This document shows, in pieces, positions 6,901 through 9,982 of a stretch of DNA of 9,982 nucleotides (within the stretch, counting starts at the first letter, position 1; each line of letters starts with the position of its first letter). Position numbers and translations under genes: made by a program. The notes under the pieces are model-generated. The model worked only from the letters and a program-made list of their open reading frames with translations. It was not told the DNA's origin and ran no database searches. This DNA comes from JBNKFQ01 sp050289385 (GTDB lineage: Bacteria; Pseudomonadota; Gammaproteobacteria; Pseudomonadales; Porticoccaceae): positions 1 through 9,982 of the forward strand of contig JBNKFQ010000241.1 of the NCBI GenBank assembly GCA_050289385.1, written 5' to 3'.

Positions 6901-8774
6901 CAGCACTAATAGCGGTTCGCGAACGTACAAGACCAGTTCTGATGACCAGTTGCACCACCATTGCGGGGCTCTGGCCACTGTCATTGGCCCGCGGTGAGAA
7001 CCTGGAAATCTGGCCGCCGTTCGCCACAGTCGTCATGGGCGGGCTTGTCACCTCCACATTACTGACACTACTGATTATCCCAGTGGGGTTTGTGCTTCTC
7101 AGCCGTCTCGATAGGCTATTTAAACGCCTCGGGCCTCAAAGACTCCTGGTGTGGTTGGCGCTGAACGCTTGTGCCGCAGTCCCGATAATATGCTATGAGG
7201 TATTTGATTCAGTTTGGTGGCAACTCTTTCTCTGTTCACTCATCGCAGGAACAAGCCTGCGACTAATGGCAGGCTTTTACCGAGACAAACACGCTGTGCC
7301 AGACGGAGGATACAGCGGATTTAGTGGGGATACAGAATCGGACGCGTTAACACACCCAATCACTGTCGAAGTGCGTTACCTCAGTAAGATCTACGCTCAA
7401 GTCAGCCCATTGACAAAATTTCTCACCGCCACTCGTTTGAATAAATTGGCTCCGATAAATACGGATAAATGCGCCATAACTCACACCACCATTACCTACT
7501 CATTGATGGCGATAGCCAGCTTTTATCTTGAAAGTCAGATGCAGAATGTGATCTGGCAAATAGTATTCTTTTACATAACCGGCGCTTTCGTTACACAGGT
7601 TGCCGGGCATTTTCTGCAATATTATGGGTCAAGCCGCCGGGGATACGCTTTTGGCGAAACAGCACGACGATGGCTGAGCGCCATCGCCCCATGGATAATA
7701 CTGGCGCTACTGGCCTTATCACAAACCCTAATCCCCATTATCACAGGTTCATCACCGCGCTTGACCATCACCACTATACTGCTGTTAGCCTTACTCACTG
7801 TATTCATTCAAGTAGGAAGAAAAACAGCCCACCGTGGTCAGGCTCAACAACCGAGCACTACCCAGCACCAACCCGGACGCATTCAACGTGGGTGGATTCA
7901 GCTCTGCCTCATACTGTTCTCTTACGGCATACCCAGAACACATCAGGCGGTGGAGAATCTGCATTTCACTGTGGCGTCAGGCATGATTGGCGTACTGGGT
8001 CCGAACGGTGCTGGCAAAACGACACTGCTGCGCCTTTTGGCGAATATTCTGGTACCCACAAGAGGGACTATTTACTACGCGGGCAAAGAAAAGCGGCAGT
8101 GGCAGGAACTCTCCAGTATGATTGGTTATTTACCTCAGGAATTTGGTTTACCCGGGCACTTGACCGTAAGAGCCTATCTTGAGTACTACGCCCTCCTCTA
8201 TCGAATCAATAATCCACAGGAGCGTAAACAGCGCATCGATACACTCTTGCAGGAAGTGGGCATGCAAGGCAGCGATGAAAAAAAAATCAGCAGTCTGTCC
8301 GGCGGCATGTGCCAGCGCGTGGCCATTGCCAGAACACTGCTGCATCAACCGCCAATTATCATCGTCGACGAACCGACTATAGGACTCGACCCCAAAGAGC
8401 GCATTCGCTTTCGCAACCTGCTAACAAAGATGGCCAAAACTCGAATCGTCATATATTCCACGCACATTATCGAGGATGTTGCAGTTGCCTGTGATACTGT
8501 ACTCGTTATCAATCACGGTCGACTGGTTTACAACGGTGACCCTGAAACTCTGGCTTCTCTGTCTGCTGAAAACGTCTGGGAACTGGTTCTACCCGCTGAC
8601 ATCCCAGCCAAATTCGATCACCCGGTTAAAATTATTGAACAGGTACCACAAACTCAGGACAGCATGCGCTACCGACTGTTGTGCCATTCACGCCCGCACT
8701 CACTAGCACAACCATGCTCCCCTAGGTTGGAGGATGGTTATATTCATCTTCTGCACCGGAACTCACCGACATGA
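3969..8774 (+). CDS. Fusion protein: RND efflux permease + membrane region + ABC transporter ATPase domain
   Basis: This single 1601-residue reading frame is about 550 residues longer than a normal RND permease. Residues 1-1058 form a full RND unit: TM1 about 41-56, TM2 361-377, TM3 382-402, TM4 409-432 with VDNSIVV (D425/N426), TM7 about 559-583, a ~300-residue second periplasmic region, TM8 about 889-909, TM10 with INPAILLVD (N955/P956), TM11 with TRPVLM (R988). Residues about 1059-1284 are an extra membrane region with some six helices. A Gln/His/Pro-rich tether follows, then an ABC ATPase (about 1309-1601) with every canonical motif. An even number of added helices keeps the ATPase on the cytoplasmic side. 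The gene overlaps its neighbours by four bases at both ends, upstream another RND permease and downstream an ABC-2 permease, which fits one hybrid complex. Assembly error is the main alternative, but the absence of any usable start codon near the ATPase argues against it. Substrate unknown. Confidence 0.92.
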   Translation: MIGREGGNNPVNDDTYHYRSSADTASKALSLPVRRPTATAMFFCAISLMGLFAWFRLPIELIPNLSGEKLYIQFSRPGSTPEIIEREILLPLHSRISELAGFRRSNGEIYNHKGTLDVTFDSGGNHRVRELEVQRIAANLSRDQPPSAEIEVNAQDFSAISSFAMVIEVVGQGDLDQLRNQVDDLVQPLLAALPGVSQVFTIGGNEREVTIAIDPQRSAEFGIDAVQIEEKLKNSVKNLRSLGAAETHNQRFLVVLDNQSDNLGALGNIQPDPTRPVLLRHLADISIGAAPRKNAFRVNGTPALGLVVFKEEGANLVALGRTLRGKIKQLQEEFHPLGIRFVIGFDAAETVSEQITRLQNLALSGFLVALVVLYLFLREWRAVAIVAISVPVSILSAGAFLYLGGWTLNVITLFGLAISVGLLVDNSIVVYEAVQARLEKHRSPDAAVEEGLRRTLRAILIASLTSAVVFTPAVFLVDNTILARVLNLVAVAIVLPLFSSLLVAVGLVPLLTKQLTRQVASNSNTPVNANAARFTSQQLHNWRTLSSDIVKAALRRPLPYLAGVSLVVVLTVFFALPWVLVSSRTASGNNASQLTLQVEFDNRKSMDAAENVFQHLEKPILGLKDIDIIEVQFQEDGGVISVKFKPNRQRLTDTNAAKVRALVLQAAEYYNDLRVMDGGQSADESHNWLAGKQREVLISGPDMDQLSKLANTIKQELESITEVEQVWISRKRSNDELRVSPQSLPMAFHNLYAQQVLHTVRLTRREGRILQQGFRLENGREIPIAIRSTASNQFKAAEVIADLPIKTRDGTLPLRAVSQVEKKTAPTAISHHNGHRELSVQYRLKSYAPSTGPGRVALEQHIQRTLHTIFKPKEYRLNTQVQNNTTKWSTAILLPVILLLFAVLAMAFESLTLPLLILLALPLTILGSVWALLISGNVGIMAIVGVVALLGLTINPAILLVDRMQQRVRRTNCGAGAAALIAVRERTRPVLMTSCTTIAGLWPLSLARGENLEIWPPFATVVMGGLVTSTLLTLLIIPVGFVLLSRLDRLFKRLGPQRLLVWLALNACAAVPIICYEVFDSVWWQLFLCSLIAGTSLRLMAGFYRDKHAVPDGGYSGFSGDTESDALTHPITVEVRYLSKIYAQVSPLTKFLTATRLNKLAPINTDKCAITHTTITYSLMAIASFYLESQMQNVIWQIVFFYITGAFVTQVAGHFLQYYGSSRRGYAFGETARRWLSAIAPWIILALLALSQTLIPIITGSSPRLTITTILLLALLTVFIQVGRKTAHRGQAQQPSTTQHQPGRIQRGWIQLCLILFSYGIPRTHQAVENLHFTVASGMIGVLGPNGAGKTTLLRLLANILVPTRGTIYYAGKEKRQWQELSSMIGYLPQEFGLPGHLTVRAYLEYYALLYRINNPQERKQRIDTLLQEVGMQGSDEKKISSLSGGMCQRVAIARTLLHQPPIIIVDEPTIGLDPKERIRFRNLLTKMAKTRIVIYSTHIIEDVAVACDTVLVINHGRLVYNGDPETLASLSAENVWELVLPADIPAKFDHPVKIIEQVPQTQDSMRYRLLCHSRPHSLAQPCSPRLEDGYIHLLHRNSPT
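6430..6438 (+). repeat. A9 homopolymer in the RND module of the fusion gene
   Basis: Nine A encode part of VEKKTAP in the second periplasmic region. Gain or loss of one A leads to stops at 6578 or 6598 respectively, which would remove TM8-12, the bridge region and the ATPase. Confidence 0.9.
7143..7820 (+). other. Unrecognised membrane bridge between RND and ATPase modules (residues ~1059-1284)
   Basis: I do not recognise this region. By hydrophobicity it has about six membrane segments: 1059-1079, 1082-1103, 1170-1187, 1194-1213, 1236-1258 and 1265-1283. A polar loop of about 65 residues (1104-1169) lies after the second segment and a basic SSRRG stretch (1221-1225) after the fourth. It is not part of a standard RND protein and lacks ATPase motifs. 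Its helix count matches an ABC-2 half-permease, so it might be a diverged transmembrane half that pairs with the product of 8771-9502. Six helices would also simply return the chain to the cytoplasm. Segment borders were judged by eye. Confidence 0.6.
7821..7892 (+). other. Polar Gln/His/Pro-rich tether (residues ~1285-1308)
   Basis: The segment between the last bridge helix and the first strand of the ATPase is low in hydrophobic residues and contains AQQPSTTQHQP. It looks like a flexible cytoplasmic linker that joins two independently folding parts. It holds no in-frame ATG, GTG or TTG. Confidence 0.65.
7893..8771 (+). other. ABC transporter ATPase domain of the fusion protein (residues ~1309-1601)
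   Basis: The domain is complete. Walker A is GPNGAGKTT (1344-1352, bases 7998-8024), the Q-loop is GYLPQEF (Q1390), and the signature is LSGGMCQR (1443-1450). Walker B is IIIVDEP (D1467, E1468), the D-loop GLDP (1472-1475) and the switch His is in STHII (H1499). The start SYGIPRTHQAVENLHF, the MIGVLGPNG strand, LTVRAYLEYYALLYRI after the Q-loop and the closing PRLEDGYIHLL resemble stand-alone ATPases of the ABC-2 drug-resistance type, so this looks like a whole such protein rather than a fragment. All catalytic residues are kept, and ATP hydrolysis is expected. Its natural partner is the adjacent ABC-2 permease. Confidence 0.92.
8278..8286 (+). repeat. A9 homopolymer in the ATPase domain
   Basis: Nine A encode part of DEKKIS, just before the LSGG signature. 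A one-base slip would abolish the signature, Walker B and H-loop while leaving the RND module intact. Confidence 0.9.
8771..8774 (+). promoter_or_regulatory. ATGA overlap, fusion gene stop / ABC-2 permease start
   Basis: The ATG at 8771 overlaps the TGA at 8772-8774. No Shine-Dalgarno sits at the usual distance; the GGAGG at 8729-8733 is about 37 bases away. A second in-frame ATG at 8777 would drop two residues. Translational coupling is the simplest reading. Confidence 0.65.
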
Positions 8775-9502
8775 AAATGAGTAACACAGCTTGTTGGCAA
8801 AACTTCCTTGCCCTGACGACCATCTCAATCCGCCAGCAACTCGCCAGCCGCTATTGGCTGGTGTTGTTACTGATTGTGGGCTGGCCTCTGATACAGGTGC
8901 TGCGATTGTCTTTTGATGCCGGACAAGGCGCTTATACTGCGGCGAATGCACAAAATACACTGATTGGTTTCCCTATTATCATTCTGGCGATGGGGCTGGG
9001 AGTACAAATCATCACCGGTTGCATAGAACAAAACACACTGGAAACAACCTATACCGTGCCTGGTAAAACCTATACAATCTGGTTGGCCGAAATGGTTGCG
9101 GCCACAGTCTTAATGATCAGTTCCGAACTGATTCTCGCTCTGATCACCGCCTTGTTTTTTACCTCTTTTCCCATTGCTACGCTGGTGGGGGCCCTGCAAA
9201 GTGCGGTATTTTATCTGGCACTGTCCATGACAATGGGTGTCTTGGCTAAAAATGAAATTTCCGCCAGTATGATCTGCTTAGTTGTTTTTTTTATCAACCT
9301 AACCCTCAGCGGGTTTGGCAATACCGCAAGCCGGTTTGATCCACTGTTCAATCCAATCGCGGTCGCCAACAGTTACAGCATCGATGTAATACGTGCCTGG
9401 ACAATCCAAAATCGCATTATTAACGTCCTGGCCACTTTGGCTCTAATCAGCTTCTCGCTCTATCGTATAGAGCAGCGGGAACAAATGTTAAAATATAGGT
9501 AG
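8771..9502 (+). CDS. ABC-2-type transporter permease
   Basis: The 243-residue protein is almost entirely membrane-embedded, with about six predicted helices: 29-45, 63-83, 107-130, 137-158, 165-182 and 216-233. Both ends are likely cytoplasmic, and the C-terminus is charged (RIEQREQMLKYR). After TM2 it has CIEQNTLETTYTVP (84-97), matching the E-x-x-T-L-E pattern of ABC-2 permeases that lies in the segment facing the ATPase. The length is that of a half-size permease without an ATPase of its own. The four-base overlap with the fusion gene indicates that the ATPase fused to the RND pump is its energy source. It could work as a homodimer, or pair with the six-helix bridge of the fusion protein. 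It is the last gene of the operon. Substrate unknown. Confidence 0.85.
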   Translation: MKMSNTACWQNFLALTTISIRQQLASRYWLVLLLIVGWPLIQVLRLSFDAGQGAYTAANAQNTLIGFPIIILAMGLGVQIITGCIEQNTLETTYTVPGKTYTIWLAEMVAATVLMISSELILALITALFFTSFPIATLVGALQSAVFYLALSMTMGVLAKNEISASMICLVVFFINLTLSGFGNTASRFDPLFNPIAVANSYSIDVIRAWTIQNRIINVLATLALISFSLYRIEQREQMLKYR

Positions 9503-9506
9503 GACG
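9503..9506. other. 4-base gap between convergent genes
   Basis: The permease TAG ends at 9502 and the cupin stop (CTA on the + strand) begins at 9507. No stem-loop with a T-run is seen on either strand around here, so transcripts from the two sides may overlap into the opposite gene. Confidence 0.7.
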
Positions 9507-9872
9507 CTATATCCACGCCTGATCCTCAATTTCCACCGTCATCTTATCTTTGACCTTCCCAGTGTGAGCCGTGGAGGTGGGTTCAAACAAAAGTACGTGA
9601 GCCTCCTCTTGCGCCACAGGTTTATGTTCGACGCCTCTCGGGACAATAAAACACTCACCCTCGCTTAACTCTACAGTGCCGTCGCGCATCTGGATTGAAA
9701 GACGACCTTTAATTACCTGAAAAAATTCATCTTCGTGCTCATGCGTATGCCAGACGATATCACCTTTCAGTTTAGCTAACTTAACAAATTGTCCATTTAA
9801 TTCGCCAATGATTCTCGGACGCCAATAACCGTCAAACTTTTCAAATTTTTCCCGCAAGTTTATTTTATTCAT
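9507..9872 (-). CDS. Small cupin-domain protein
   Basis: This is a single-domain beta-barrel cupin of 121 residues; enzymatic or binding role not determined. Cupin motif 1 is GDIVWHTHEHEDEFFQVIKG (37-56), with likely metal ligands H42, H44 and E49 (H46 also nearby). Motif 2 is GECFIVPRGVEH (72-83) with H83, the fourth ligand. The usual Asn at the end of motif 2 is Ala. The ATG at 9872 was chosen because the protein then begins MNKINLREKF, the customary start of this family. It also has GGA seven bases upstream, and a plausible promoter would start transcripts near 9900. An ATG at 9902 would add ten residues but has no ribosome site. The gene converges on the transport operon and is probably functionally unrelated. 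Confidence 0.88.
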   Translation of the reverse strand: MNKINLREKFEKFDGYWRPRIIGELNGQFVKLAKLKGDIVWHTHEHEDEFFQVIKGRLSIQMRDGTVELSEGECFIVPRGVEHKPVAQEEAHVLLFEPTSTAHTGKVKDKMTVEIEDQAWI

Positions 9873-9907
9873 AACTAGTTCCAAGGTGACGTTAAGCCGC
9901 ATTCAGG

Positions 9908-9937
9908 ACTATAAAACAGGCGTAAGCATAGAGTAAA
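9908..9937 (-). promoter_or_regulatory. Possible sigma70-type promoter for the cupin gene
   Basis: On the minus strand, TTTACT (9937-9932) and TATAGT (9913-9908) are separated by 18 bases. They match the -35 consensus in four of six positions and the -10 in five of six. The expected transcript start near 9900 gives a leader of about 28 bases before the ATG at 9872. Confidence 0.4.
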
Positions 9938-9982
9938 ATTACAGGCCAAGCAAACCCTATCGTTGCATAAATTTTCGTCCCA
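9938..9982. other. Window end, nothing recognised
   Basis: These 45 bases lie upstream of the cupin promoter candidate. No gene, RNA or repeat is apparent. Confidence 0.5.

Larger units (their letters stand above)
3969..7142 (+). other. RND permease module of the fusion protein (residues ~1-1058)
   Basis: The module is full length and has the two-fold RND repeat: six helices, periplasmic loop after TM1, then TM7, a second loop and TM8-12. The N-terminus has LPVRRPTATAM before TM1 and IELIPNL after it, as in other RND pumps. Compared with the upstream permease, the TM10 relay position carries Pro (P956) where the partner has Asp (D923), so this copy may be impaired in proton coupling. The module ends at SRLDRLFKRL (1045-1054), a basic cytoplasmic tail like the normal C-terminus of this family. 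Confidence 0.9.

Noticed and set aside
6611..7057. Minus-strand open frame of 148 codons opposite TM8-12 of the fused RND module
   Set aside because: Same reasons: antisense of membrane-helix codons, no motif, and full overlap with a real gene.
7670..8182. Open frame of 170 codons overlapping the bridge and ATPase region on the + strand
   Set aside because: It is a shifted-frame shadow: the main frame here carries Walker A, the Q-loop and flanking ATPase strands, while this one gives a Ser/Thr/His-rich sequence without recognisable motifs.
841..8774. Heavy-metal RND (CzcA/CusA type) identity
   Set aside because: The TM4 metal-RND pattern with Asp-Gly-Ala-Val is absent; both permeases have Asp-Asn followed by an HAE-like sequence.
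9490..9530. Bidirectional terminator between the operon and the cupin gene
   Set aside because: No inverted repeat followed by a T-run could be found in or beside the 4-base gap.
9507..9902. Longer cupin protein starting at the ATG at 9902
   Set aside because: There is no ribosome site before it, the extra ten residues do not fit the family start, and the promoter candidate would begin transcription at about this base. The ATG at 9872 is better.
1..9982. tRNA, rRNA, CRISPR array, insertion sequence or prophage attachment site
   Set aside because: Nearly all bases are accounted for by five coding regions, and no direct repeats, transposase motifs or RNA-like folds were seen in what remains.

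Overview
The window looks like part of a chromosome from a Gram-negative proteobacterium. RND tripartite efflux components imply an outer membrane. Protein style and roughly balanced base composition suggest a gammaproteobacterium, possibly an environmental or marine one; that placement is an inference and no taxonomic marker gene is present.

Almost all of the window (2-9502, + strand) is one tightly packed transport operon with no intergenic space. It holds the 3' part of an RND/HlyD-type periplasmic adaptor (2-841, 5' end outside the window) and a complete HAE-like RND inner-membrane permease (841-3972). Next comes a very large 1601-residue protein (3969-8774), followed by a six-helix ABC-2-type permease (8771-9502). 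Consecutive genes overlap by 1, 4 and 4 bases (TAATG, ATGA, ATGA), so the set is probably translationally coupled.

The striking object is the 1601-residue protein. Its first ~1058 residues are a second complete RND permease. Residues ~1059-1284 form an unrecognised membrane region with about six predicted helices. A short polar Gln/His/Pro-rich tether (~1285-1308) leads to a complete ABC ATPase domain (~1309-1601) with Walker A, Q-loop, LSGG signature, Walker B, D-loop and H-loop. No ATG, GTG or TTG lies in frame in codons 1266-1327, so a stand-alone ATPase of ordinary length could not be started from this sequence. The operon therefore appears to encode a hybrid exporter in which a proton-driven RND pump and an ATP-driven ABC-2 transporter are physically joined. 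A plausible but untested model is that the ABC part moves a substrate across or within the inner membrane and the RND/adaptor part carries it out through an outer-membrane channel that is not encoded in this window.

Convergent to the operon, with a 4-base gap, is a small cupin protein on the minus strand (9507-9872) with a plausible promoter upstream. The last ~45 bases hold nothing recognisable. No RNA genes, mobile elements, CRISPR arrays or clear terminators were found.
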